NCBI GenBank assembly: GCA_022559845.1
Contig: JAHNEJ010002961.1
Coordinates: 1-64,000 of the forward strand
Source: Amorphophallus konjac
Lineage: Eukaryota > Streptophyta > Magnoliopsida > Alismatales > Araceae
Reading direction: 5' to 3'
DNA: 64,000 bases
Each line of letters opens with the position of its first letter. Within the stretch, counting starts at the first letter, position 1. The notes below the pieces were generated by a model. It was not told the DNA's origin. It worked only from the letters and a program-made list of their open reading frames with translations, and did no database searches. Positions 1 through 9,351 of this stretch are shown piece by piece. Position numbers and translations under genes: made by a program.

Positions 1-535
1 CCCTCCCCTCCCTCCGCTCCTCACTCCCTCTCCTCCCTCTGGCTCCCCCTCGCCCTCCCCCACACCCCCCTCCACTGCCCACTCTCTCCCCTGTCCGGCT
101 CCCTCACTCCTCTCCCTCTCCCCTCTCGCGCTCCCTCACTCCCTCTGGCCGCCCTCCCCCACCCCCTCCACTGCCCTCTCTCCCCTGTCCGGCTCCCTCA
201 CTCCCTCTCCCTCTCACTCCCTCTGGCCGCCCTCCCCACCCCCTCCACTGCCCTCTCTCCCCTGTCCGGCTCCCTCACTCCCTCTCCCTCTCCCTCTCGC
301 GCTCCCTCACTCCCTCTGGCCGCCCTCCCCCACCCCCTCCACTGCCCTCTCTCCCCTGTCCGGCTCCCTCACTCCCTCTCCCTCTCACTCTCCTGGCCGC
401 CCTCCCCCACCCCCTCCACTGCCCTCTCTCCCTGTCCGGCTCCCTCACTCCCTCTCCCTCTCCCCTCTCGCGCTCCCTCACTCCCTCTGGCCGCCCTCTC
501 TTCCCCTGTCCGTGGCCCCTCTCCCCCTGTCCGTG
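1..535. repeat. Pyrimidine-rich minisatellite
   Basis: The + strand is almost purely C and T. A unit containing 'cctgtccggctccctcactc' recurs near 90, 184, 262, 354 and 428, so the spacing is about 74-94 bp and the unit length varies. The array starts at or before the window edge and decays near 535 into short repeats of 'cctctccccctgtccgtggc'. Open frames across it are low-complexity artefacts. Its composition resembles the cargo of the MULE at 61.3-62.8 kb. Confidence 0.85.
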
Positions 536-540
536 GCCCC

Positions 541-1228
541 TCTCCCCCTCATTATGATGATGTTCTTGTAAAATCTAGTTTGAACATTAGGTGGATGTAT
601 TTTAATTTGTAGAATCTATCTAAAAACTCGTTGGAGTGAGATATCGCAAATTCCGAAAATAGACTCAGTTTGAACATGTCTTATTCTCCTCCAAAAATCT
701 ATCAGGGCGCATAAGTCAAGATCTTAATACTACATTTGATTAAAATGATAGAGATGTCAGATATTTTAATGAGTAGAATTTTAAAACTCATCCCCACAAA
801 TCCAGCCAAACTCCACCTAACGGAGTCATAGATAATTTGGACCCGTGGCCTAAGTGACCGTCTCACTCCCTGCCCAAATTGGCCACTGTGAACAATTTCA
901 CATCACTTGGGATCTCCCTGGGTAGCTTCTTCCTGATTAATTTGGACTGAATTAGACTGGGGAGACTCGTCGGACCCACGGAGACTGATTTGGACTGAAC
1001 AACCATGGGTTTAGTTTAACGATACACAGGTTAAATTTTTTTAAAAAAATAAATCACTTGTGTGAAATGCTACACATGTTCCTAGTCTTGCCCCGGACAG
1101 AACTTGATGATAGCTGCATTTTTCCTTTCCTGGGCATGTGACATTCTAAACGCAATAAATAGCCAGAGTTTACAAGAACACCATCAAAGAACCTTCATTC
1201 AATCAACAATCATTAATTTTTAGTTCAG
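541..1228. other. Unassigned sequence, probably intron or intergenic
   Basis: No convincing coding frame or mobile-element signature is visible. The stretch ends in a T-rich tract and 'ttcag' directly before the ARF-like coding segment, which fits its right edge being the 3' end of an intron. Confidence 0.4.
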
Positions 1229-1599
1229 ATGGTATGCAGGAAAGTGAAGTTCCAACTTCTGATCCGAGAAACTATGTCCTTTTTGGAGTTGACATTGATA
1301 ACCCTCTTGGGATACCAATGCCTAGTGATCCTTTACTAGCAAAAAATATAAGCTCTGGCAAAGACTATCAGACTAATCTCACTTCAAACAACATTATTTC
1401 CAATTCCAGTGGCTCCAAGGAAACTCAAGCAGAATTCTCAACATCAATTGTTTCTCAATCTTTTGGGGTTCCAGACGTGGCATTTAATTCTAGTGACTCC
1501 ACTAATGATAGCAGCTTTTTGATTGGTAGATCAATAGATATCACTCGGTCTTCGGGCAATGATGAGTTGAAGCAGGATCTTGCTCGACTGTTCAGCATA
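1229..1599 (+). pseudogene. Auxin response factor (ARF5-like) gene fragment, truncated
   Basis: The translation from 1234 carries the NYVLFGVDIDNPLG block, then SQSFGVPDVAFNS, NDSSFL and GRSIDITRSSGNDELKQDLA. These match the end of the middle region and the start of the C-terminal PB1 (Aux/IAA) dimerisation domain of plant ARFs, closest to ARF5/MONOPTEROS from memory. In intact proteins about 20-25 residues, including the first PB1 strand with its conserved lysine, lie between NDSSFL and GRSID; they are missing here. Homology stops after LARLFSI, where a G-rich minisatellite begins, so most of PB1 is lost. A splice-acceptor-like 'ttcag' sits just upstream at 1224-1228, implying a fragment copied from genomic DNA rather than from mRNA. 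No promoter, B3 DNA-binding domain or other exon is seen. It is a dead gene piece, either captured or left by rearrangement. Confidence 0.75.
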
Positions 1600-1900
1600 C
1601 AGAGGAGAGGGGGGAGCTCTGTGGGAGGGGGGTGGAGCTTGGTGGGACGGGGAGCTCTGTGGGAGGGGGGAGGGGCATCCGAGAGGGTTCCAGTGGGGGG
1701 GAGCTCAGTGGGAGGGGGGAGGGGCATCCGAGAGGGTTCCAGTGGGGGGGGGGAGCTCTGTGGGAGGGGGGGGGACGGGGGGGAGCTCTGTGGGACGGGG
1801 AGCTCGGTGGGACGGGGGAGGGGCATCCGAGAGGGTTCCAGTGGGGGGGAGCTCAGTGGGAGCAGGAGGGCGGGTGGGAGGAGGGGGACTTTGTGGGAAG
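1600..1900 (+). repeat. G-rich minisatellite, ~49-bp unit
   Basis: The string 'ggggcatccgagagggttcc' recurs at about 1672, 1721 and 1820, spaced 49 and 99 bp. The units between are filled with 'gggagctc(a/t)gtgggagggg'. Runs of 4-9 G are frequent, so the + strand could form G-quadruplexes. It is joined directly to the ARF-like coding fragment. Confidence 0.85.
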
Positions 1901-2017
1901 GGGGTGTCTTGTCTCGAGTGGCTCGACAGGCCGAGTCGCAGACCGTTGAACCAGCTCGGAAGCTATAACTCAGTTCTGAGTGGGGTTAGTTAAATTAGAT
2001 ATCCATGTTGCATTTTA

Positions 2018-2066
2018 TTAGTTAGTGGCTGATGGATTAGTTGTTAGTTAGTGGTTGATGGATTAG
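2018..2066. repeat. Tandem duplication, 26-bp period
   Basis: Two adjacent copies of 'ttagttagtgg(c/t)tgatggattag' at 2018-2040 and 2044-2066, just before the gypsy gag. Confidence 0.8.
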
Positions 2067-2760
2067 CTGGAGTCATGTCTAATTGGATGCAATCTTTGGA
2101 GTCCAACTTCGAGAAATTTGAATCCCAAAATTCTCTGTCTGCTGTGGCTGATATTCCTGGTTCTTTTCGCCATAAGTTGCACGAGTTCCCTAAATTTGAT
2201 GGGAGTTATGACCCAGCTGAATGGCGATTCAAAGCTAATCGCTATTTTTACTGTAATAATGTTCCGGATACGCAACGAGTTACTATAGCATCTTATTATT
2301 TGGATGGAGAGGCCTTACAGTGGTTTTGGCATTTCTCTAGCTCTAAAGAATCTGTTTCTTTGCATGAGTTTTTAGCTGAGTTAGAGTCACGGTTTGGTGC
2401 AGTTTCTTCTGTGGATTCTCATGGGCAACTGAGTAAACTCAGACAAGTGGGTACAGTAGCTGCGTATCAATGGCAATTTGAGACCATGTACAATAGAATA
2501 ACTGGACTTTCTGAGAAGCATTTGCTGGGTGTTTTTCTGAGTGGTTTACGAGAGGATCTTGCCTGTGAAGTTCGCTCCTTCATGCCCATTCCTTATCACA
2601 TGCTATGGAGTTGGCAAGAATTCAAGAACAAATGTTTACTGCCAGACGCCGAGCTTCACCACACTTTATCTTTTCAGCACCTCAGACACTGAAACCTTTT
2701 ACTCCAAACTCTCAACCAGCATTCTCCCCTAAAGGAGTAAACCCACCAGTTAAAAAGTTA
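2051..2760 (+). pseudogene. Ty3/gypsy gag, frameshifted
   Basis: Gag forms the capsid of LTR retrotransposon particles. From about 2160 the translation has the Retrotrans_gag core: LHEFPKFDGSYDPAEW, then YLDGEALQWFWH, then LESRFG and SGLREDL. The first plausible methionine is at 2075 (MSNWMQ). Near 2600 the frame shifts: the original ends in a stop at 2692, while the downstream frame reads ARIQEQMFTARR and continues toward the zinc knuckle. Another in-frame TAG lies at 2770. No 5' LTR is recognisable to the left, where the ARF fragment and G-rich minisatellite lie. The element is a degraded remnant. Confidence 0.8.
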
Positions 2761-2772
2761 TCTACACAATAG

Positions 2773-3290
2773 TTGCAGGAACGAAAGGCTAAAGGCCTAT
2801 GTTATAATTGTGATGATAAATGGCTTCCAGGCCACACATGCCAACCTCATAAACTTTTTTTACTGCATCTTATTCCAGATGATAGTGATTTTGCTCCTTT
2901 AGACAATGTGGATCCAGAACCCTTCATTGAATTCTCTCCTGTCATACAACCCTCTCTGTCAGCTCAATATGTTACTCACTTAGCATCACCGGGCACATTG
3001 AAAGTATTAGGGAAAATGGGTACCATGTCTGTCCTGGTTTTGATTGACAATGGGAGCACCCATAATTTTTTGGACCCCCATGTTGTAAAGAAGTTGGGAT
3101 TATCTGTGACAAACTTTGATTCCCACCCTGTCAAAATAGCTGCAGGTCTCCAAATCTCTTCACAGGGTTGGTGTCCTGGAGTTAACCTTAAGATGCCTGG
3201 CATGTAATTTACTTTAGACTTTTTAATTCTTCCTCTTGGCAGTGTTGATGTGATCTTGGGGAATACTTGGCTCTAGTTACTTGGAGATAT
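2773..3290 (+). pseudogene. Ty3/gypsy zinc knuckle and aspartic protease
   Basis: Reads ERKAKGLCYNCDDKWLPGHTC, a zinc-knuckle variant typical of plant gypsy Gag, followed about 80 residues later by VLVLIDNGSTHNFL, the retropepsin active-site loop. The loop has D-N-G-S where D-S-G-S/T is usual. The domain continues with IAAGLQISSQGWCPGVNLKM, meets a TAA at 3205-3207, and then reads LPLGSVDVILGNTWL, the protease C-terminal motif, before another stop. It lies downstream of the broken gag in the same element and is not functional as it stands. Confidence 0.8.
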
Positions 3291-3365
3291 AACCCTAAAC
3301 GTTTCTCAAATGTCCATGAAGTTTTCCTTGAATGGTCAGGATTTCATATTACATGGGTCCAAGTA

Positions 3366-3895
3366 CTTTTCCAAGCTGGATTTGAGATCGGGTTATCATC
3401 AAATTAGAATGCATCCTGATGATGTTTACAAAACTGCCTTTAGAACACATGAGGGACACTATGAGTAGACAACCAATTGTATGCTAAAATGTCTAAATGT
3501 GTGTTTGGGGTCAGAGAAATTGAGTATCTTGGCCACATTATTTCAGAAAAAGGGGTTGCTATGGACATGTCTAAACTACAAGCCATTTGTACTTGGCCTG
3601 TACCCCGGTCTGTGAGGGCTTTGAGAGGATTCTTAGGGCTTACATGATACTACAGAAAATTTATTAAAAACTATGGTCTTATTGCTGCACCTCTGACCAG
3701 TCTTCTTAAGAAGGACAGTTATAGTTGGAGCCCATCTTCTCATCAAGCCTTCTTATAGCTTAAAGAGGCTATGTCAACTGCCCCAGTTCTTGTCTTGCCT
3801 GATTTTTCAGAAACTTTTGTAGTCGAGTGTGATGCTAGTGGAACTGGCATGGGAGCAATTCTCATGCAAAAAGGACGTCCTACCATTCTTGAGGC
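3366..3895 (+). pseudogene. Ty3/gypsy reverse transcriptase / RNase H, internally deleted
   Basis: Fragments in order: [20 protein letters not shown] (RT fingers) at 3369-3432 and [12 protein letters not shown] to 3466. A jump follows straight to YAKMSKCVFG, EYLGHIISEKGV and ALRGFLGLT (thumb/connection), with stops at the positions of two conserved residues. The last piece is [20 protein letters not shown], the first strand of RNase H, with its catalytic Asp. The RT palm with the catalytic YxDD box has been deleted, and the protease-RT linker is also missing. Homology ends near 3895, so the rest of RNase H, the integrase and the 3' LTR are absent. Confidence 0.8.
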
Positions 3896-3899
3896 CGTA

Positions 3900-4300
3900 C
3901 ATGCTCCACTGAGGTTGAAAGTGATCCCATTTGAACCTTGTCTTATGATGATAAGAAGATATAGAGAAATGGAATGACCACATATCTTAAGTAGTACATA
4001 TATACAAAGATGTGGATAAATGCAAAGAAATCAGAATTCTCTATAGCAATAGGTAAATACCCAAAACATTCGTTTTGTGATTTAAAACTTTGTGGATTTT
4101 AATTGCATGTAAATATAATTTTAAATCTGATTTTAATAGAAATTTGATGTTAATTTAGCTCAAAAATGTAGATTGTTTTGCTTCGATGTTATTCATTTGA
4201 AAATTTTTGTAATTTGGGTGTTATTTAATTTGATATGTGCATAATGATAATTACGTTGTTATTTAATTTTATGTTATATAAATGTATGGGGTATTCCCTG
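3900..4300. other. AT-rich unassigned sequence
   Basis: Between the end of gypsy homology and the first hairpin upstream of the CACTA transposase. No CACTA 5' terminus matching the 3' terminal repeat is visible here, so the left end of that element appears to be missing or too diverged to see. Confidence 0.4.
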
Positions 4301-4305
4301 TGAGT

Positions 4306-4455
4306 TGAGGTGCGTGGGTGCGACCTAACATTACACGCACCTCAGGAGAGCGCGTTAAAACCGTGTCAATGTGCCTTCCCGTTCAAGACTTTGGGATTGA
4401 TATGTATGTTCTCATTTATTTATGAGAATGTATATATCTACCTCAAAGTCTTGAA
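4306..4455. repeat. Two perfect short hairpins upstream of CACTA transposase
   Basis: Hairpin 1 pairs TGAGGTGCGTG (4306-4316) with its exact complement at 4334-4344. Hairpin 2 pairs TTCAAGACTTTG (4382-4393) with its exact complement at 4444-4455. Both are read directly. They may be structured parts of the element's 5' control region. Confidence 0.75.
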
Positions 4456-4473
4456 TTGTCCCGTTTGGACAGT

Positions 4474-4744
4474 CTGTGAATGTTTGATCGCACTTAGGCA
4501 GTCATTTACTATATATGTTTGTATGGTTTGTTGAGAATTTCGGTTGCGTCTCCTCACTCTTCTCTGATATACCATTATTGATTTTGAGTGTTTTCTTAAC
4601 CACTTACTTGTAAGTGTTTAAGAAAATTTCAAAATCAATAAATATATTTGGTATATCGGAGAAGTGTGGGAGATGATGCCGAAATTTTTAGCAAATCGTG
4701 CAGCACATATAGTAAGTGATTGTGCGATCAAACCTTCATGGATG
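4474..4744. repeat. Long inverted repeat, ~135-bp arms, almost no loop
   Basis: The left arm (about 4474-4608) is mirrored by the right arm (about 4611-4744). Matching blocks, left arm versus reverse complement of the right arm, include GTTTGATCGCA, TTACTATAT, AATTTCGG, CTTCTC, GATATACC, TATTGATTTTGA, TTTTCTTAA and CACTTAC. I estimate near 80% identity with a few indels; the centre is at CACTTACTTGTAAGTG. The structure ends about 150 bp before the transposase start, so it lies in its promoter or 5' leader. Confidence 0.8.
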
Positions 4745-4890
4745 GGTTAAAAAGTGATAATCTAATCAATATTCCTCTTCCAACTGCAAATGGTCTATGA
4801 TGAACAATGTGAGGAAAGGGTCGGGTGTAATATTATGAGTAATGATTTGAAAGTTAGGATGTGTATTGTCATTTATTGGGTGCAGGCAAA

Positions 4891-5880
4891 ATGTCGACAG
4901 ATCGTTCATGGATGTATCGTAGAATAGTTGACCGGGTGGTGTCAGATGACTTTAAGCTTGGGGTTGAGAGTTTCATTCAATTTGCATTGGGGAATCCAAA
5001 TGCAGCAATAGATCGCGACGGTCACATTCGATGCCCTTGTTCAAGTTGTAGAAACTTGAGGTGGTGTTCAACATGGGATGTGCAACATCATTTGTACACG
5101 AAAGGGTTCGTGGATGGTTATACGAATTGGACGTGTCATGGTGAGCAATTCGGGAGGTATGAGCCCGACAATATTGCAGGCACAAGTGGGTACGTGGATA
5201 TGGTTCTAGATGCTGCTGGTCCTAGTTTTAATATTCACGATGAAGTGCCGAATAAGACAGCCGGAAGATTTTATGAACTACTTAGGGATGCTGATGAGCC
5301 GCTGTGGGATGGTTGTGAAAATCACACTCGATTGTCTGCAGTGTCACAGTTGTTGAACTTGAAATCTGAATTTCACATCAGTGAGACTTGTTTTGACCGT
5401 CTCCTCCTCTTGATCAAGAGTATGTTGCCTCGAGACGAGAAGTTGCCAGAAACTTTTTACCGTGCAAAAAAGATGGTCAATGACTTAGGACTTGGATATG
5501 TGAAAATAGATGCATGTCCGAATCATTGTATGTTATATTACAAAGATGATGCAGATAAGATATCATGTTCAGTTTGTGGCCATGACAGATTCAAACCTAA
5601 GGGGGGGGGGGTCAATTCAAAGGCAAAAGATGTACCTTACAAGGCGTTGCGATACTTCCCTCTTGTGCCTAGGCTGCAGCGACTGTATATGTCCTCAAAG
5701 ACGGCTCGGCATATGACATGGCACACCGAAAGAGTACGTCGTGCCGATGATATAATCAGTCATCCTGCCGATGGTGAAGCTTGGACTCACTTTAGTCGTA
5801 CTCATCTTGCCTTTTCAAGGGAGTCACGTAATGTTCGATTGGGTTTAAGAACGCGACAAGTTTTTTTTCCAAATGGCTAA
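4891..5880 (+). pseudogene. CACTA transposase, N-terminal part with catalytic region deleted
   Basis: En/Spm-type transposases cut and join CACTA ends. From ATG 4891 (MSTDRSWMYRRIVDRVV) the first ~80 residues form the transposase-associated domain, with the cysteine motif CPCSSCRN. The beginning of the TNP2 region follows: IDACPNHCMLYY, a zinc-like CSVCGHDRFKP, and YFPLVPRLQRLYMSS near residues 220-280. The match ends at SRNVRLGL; intact proteins continue with the DDE catalytic core and DUF4218. Here the sequence jumps instead to a segment whose other frame reads FSKWLRNRVSVNSE, a phrase found just before DUF4216. A large internal deletion near 5849 therefore removed the catalytic core and left a frameshift and a stop at 5880. 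A run of nine G at about 5601-5609 is another possible frameshift site. Confidence 0.85.
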
Positions 5881-5973
5881 GAAACCGAGTTAGTGTGAAC
5901 TCTGAAATATATGTTTGTATTTACGTATGTTGAGGTAATTGTTATTATTTTAACTACTCTAATTTGAATATAG

Positions 5974-6717
5974 GTTGAACAAGGTCTCATTACTGATCAA
6001 AGAGTACAACAGATAAGTTATGGCCCCTCGAACCAGACACGTGCCTATCCGGGATATATTGTGAATGGATACAAATTTCATACAAGGGATTATGGGCGAA
6101 ATAAGTCTACGATGAACAGCGGCGTATGTGTGAAGGGAAATTTATACAATGAAATGGAATTGGACTACTATGGTATTATTGAAGAAGTCTTAGAACTTCA
6201 GTATTTGGGACAAGACAATCATGTATATATATTTAAGTGTCAATGGTTTGATCCTAATTCTGTTCTACATGACACAAATTATGGGATTGTCAATGTCAAG
6301 CATAGGTTTAAACTTAAGACCTATGAACCGTTCATTTTAGCCGCACAAGCCCAGCAAGTGTACTATTCAAGCTATCCATCATCCAAGAATAGAGATTGGT
6401 GGGCAGTTTGCAGGGTTAACTCAAAACTCTTTCCCACTTATGAGTTAACTATGAGTGGAGATGTCTCAGAGGTTGCTCGTGCTGAATATTATCAATCAGA
6501 CGAAGTTGGCGTTGTCGGTTCCTCTAGGTTTAATATGGACGAATCTGATGAGCCACTGTCATTACGTACGCGAGATGGCGTGGAAGAAGTCGATCCGACG
6601 GAGCTAAATGTTGATGTTAGAGGGGAGGAAGAATCAGATGAAGATGAAGATTTTGAATCTCATGAGACTACTATGGATGACGAAGATGATGAAGTTGAGC
6701 TAGATATATCAACATGA
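5974..6717 (+). pseudogene. CACTA transposase C-terminal exon (DUF4216)
   Basis: A 3' splice site (tatag) at 5973 opens an exon beginning VEQGLITDQRVQQISYGPSN. It contains YPGYIVNGYKFHTRDYGRN, a YYGIIEEVLELQYLG block and FKCQWFD, then WWAVCRVNSK: the DUF4216 domain at the C-terminus of plant CACTA transposases. It ends in a very acidic tail (EESDEDEDF, DDEDDEVELD) and TGA at 6715-6717. The exon itself is open and looks well kept, so the lesion is confined to the upstream deletion. Function of DUF4216 is unknown. Confidence 0.85.
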
Positions 6718-7003
6718 GGGAGGCATGTTTTGATAATTTAGTAAGAAGATTCTTACTTTTAAGCATAATTTTAAATAACATTTGTCTAGCCTTATATAAT
6801 TGTGGATTAATATGTATTAATTGTTTTGTTATTATAAGGAAATGGTGCGAGGAGGTCGTAGTAGGGGTGGGAGGAGATCTAGCAGTGAGAGGGGCACTAC
6901 TATCTCCTCGCTACCATCTTCTTCAGACACAGGTATATTTGATCAATAAGTTAGCTATATAAATATTTTATTTATTTACAAACTTAAAAGAATTTATTTA
7001 TAG

Positions 7004-7954
7004 GTGCAAGTGTCGGCTCACCACCACTTGTACATACGCCACCACCTCCCGCTACAGGTATGTATATTTTAATTTAAATTCTTGAACATTTGTTCTACTT
7101 ATGAAAATAAGTTCTTGCAGGTCTCAGTGGCCTCCCACCTGTTGTGCATACGCCACTCCCACCACCTTCCGCTGCAGGTATGTATATTTTAATTATATGT
7201 TCGCAATATTTGTATCACTCCACATGACAATAAATTCTTGCAGGTCTCAGTGGCAAAAAGACTCGAGGATCATGTATGTATATTTTAATTTAAATTCTTC
7301 AATATTTGTTCTACTTATGACAATAAATTCTTGCAGGTCTCAGTGGCCTCCCACCTGTTGTGCATACGCCACCCCCACCACCTCCCGCTGCAGGTATGTA
7401 TATTTTAATTATATGTTCGCATTATATGTATCACTCCACATGACAATAAATTCTTGCAGGTCTCAGTGGCCTCCCACCTGTTGTGCATACGCCACCCCCA
7501 CCACCTCCCGCTGCAGGTATGTATATTTTAATTATATGTTCGCAGTATATGTATCACTCCACATGACAATAAATTCTTGCAGGTCTCAGTGGCCTCCCAC
7601 ATGTTGTGCATACGCCACCCCACCACCTCCCGCAGGTATGTATATTTTAATTATATGTTCGCAGTATATGTATCACTCCACATGACAATAAATTCTTGCA
7701 GGTCTCAGTGGCCTCCCACATGTTGTGCATACGCCAACCCCACCACCTCCCGCTGCAGGTATGTATATTTTAATTATATGTTCGCAGTATATGTATCACT
7801 CCACATGACAATAAATTCTTGCAGGTCTCAGTGCCCTCCCACCACCTCCCACTTGTACAGGGCCCACCCCCACCAGTCAGCCCCTTGACGATGTCGGCAG
7901 TTGTCACGAGGGAGGCACGACCCATGATAGACGTCGCCCGTGTTGGGTATCCGG
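7004..7954 (+). repeat. Tandem array of 57-nt proline-rich exons, 123-bp unit
   Basis: Units of a 57-nt exon plus a 66-nt intron repeat at 7121, 7337, 7460 and 7702, with variants: 54 nt at 7004, a divergent 30-nt exon at 7244, 53 nt at 7583, and a longer final exon from 7825. Each full exon is flanked by ttgcag and gtatgt and encodes GLSGLPPVVHTPPPPPPAA. All introns inside the array are phase 1, so complete units can be gained, lost or skipped without changing frame. Copies from 7337 on have nearly identical introns, implying recent expansion. The 123-bp unit is also divisible by three, which leaves an unrelated reading frame open across several units; that frame is an artefact. Confidence 0.9.
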
Positions 7955-9351
7955 GTAAATCTATAAGGTTATATTACATTAATTAGCCCTCAACTGTGTA
8001 ATATGAATATTTTGACATTTGCAATTGCAGTATGAAATTTGAACCCCACGGCGCTGTCCATCATTCCACCGAACTCATGTTGGCACATGTGCCCGGGGCA
8101 GCTTCCACTTTCAGAGATTTTCCGATGTCCGTCCGCGATTCATTGTACAACATGTTCTTAGTAAGTAATTACGTCATTTAATTCAAGTATTTCCCAAAGT
8201 CTATTTACAACTTTATACTAAGTGTGAAAAGCAATTGATTTACAGCGGTCTTTTCAATTCACATGTGGACATGACGCGGCGAGATGTCGTCGTGCCTGGG
8301 AGTCTACTATGCTCTCAAGTTACAAGAGGAAAATACATGAGGCCCGAGCACACGCTAAAAAATTGAGTGGGGGGAGTGAAGACCGACAATTGTGGAAGGC
8401 GCATCGCCCTCTATGGATGAGGCAGGAGGATTGGGAGATATCTTGTGACCATTTTGCCGACCCCAAGTGGATAGAAAAGTCCGAAAAAGCCAAAGCAAAC
8501 AGGGTCAAAACCAGGTTCAAATTTGCATACGAGTGGGTCCATCTCTTATGCGGCTCATAAACAAAAATTGGTAAGTAATATACCAATTTATCTTCTTACA
8601 ATTTATCCCAATATTTGACTTTTTTTTACTATGAATTGTATAACAGGCTGTGGAGCTTAATCGACCTCCGTCGTTCCTCGAGGTGTTCGACAGAACACAC
8701 AAAAAGAAGGGGACTAATGATTTTGTGAGTGACACAGCTAAGTCAGCAGCGGTAAGTTTATCTACATATGTAACTTGTACCGTTCATTTAAATCGGCATG
8801 TAATTCATATGAAATTGACTAGTTATTTTATTCAATTTGTAGGAAACATATAGCAAAGCAGTGACAGAGAAGTACGGGGAGGGAGACACGCAGCAGCCGG
8901 AGTTCGATCCGGTGGAGTGGGTGGCAGCAGCTGGCGTACCGAAGAAAGGCCGAATATATGGTTTTGGGGAGAGCCTAGACGCAAGCGCGGTGACATCAGC
9001 GTGTGCGAGTTCTAGCTATACTTCTTCCAGTGGCAGTGCCTTCACTATACCTTCCGTTGCCCCCAGCGCTTCTGCCAGCGACATGATGGACATGGTCCGA
9101 TCGCAGATTTCTGATATGCAGCGGCAGCAGCAGCATTTCCAGCAAGAGATCTCTAGCCAAGTGTCAGTATTCTTGCAGGCAATTAGTGGCCTCCTCTCCC
9201 AGAGCGGAATGGTCCCTCAGAAATCAACCACCACCACAGCACAGCCCGCACAGGTGAGTCTCTAGCCAAGTTTTTATTTTGATGGAATTACTCAATTATG
9301 TTCATTATTAATTTTAAAACTCATTTACTTCAGAATAATTGAGAAAATCCG

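Noticed and set aside
1455..1993. Overlapping Gly-rich and Pro-rich frames on both strands
   Set aside because: Products of the G-rich minisatellite; only the ARF-like N-terminal part of one frame is meaningful.
3900..4300. Left end of the CACTA element
   Set aside because: Searched for CACAACCAGAAAAAGC or a CACTA start with CAGACGGA-type repeats; none is present in this stretch.
7101..7685. 194-residue open frame with repeated CRSQWPPTCCAYATP units
   Set aside because: Runs across the introns of the exon array in the wrong frame; it is open only because the 123-bp unit is divisible by three.
7004..7860. CRISPR-like appearance of regularly spaced repeats
   Set aside because: The genome is a plant, and the repeats are exon-intron units with splice signals and related, not unique, spacers.
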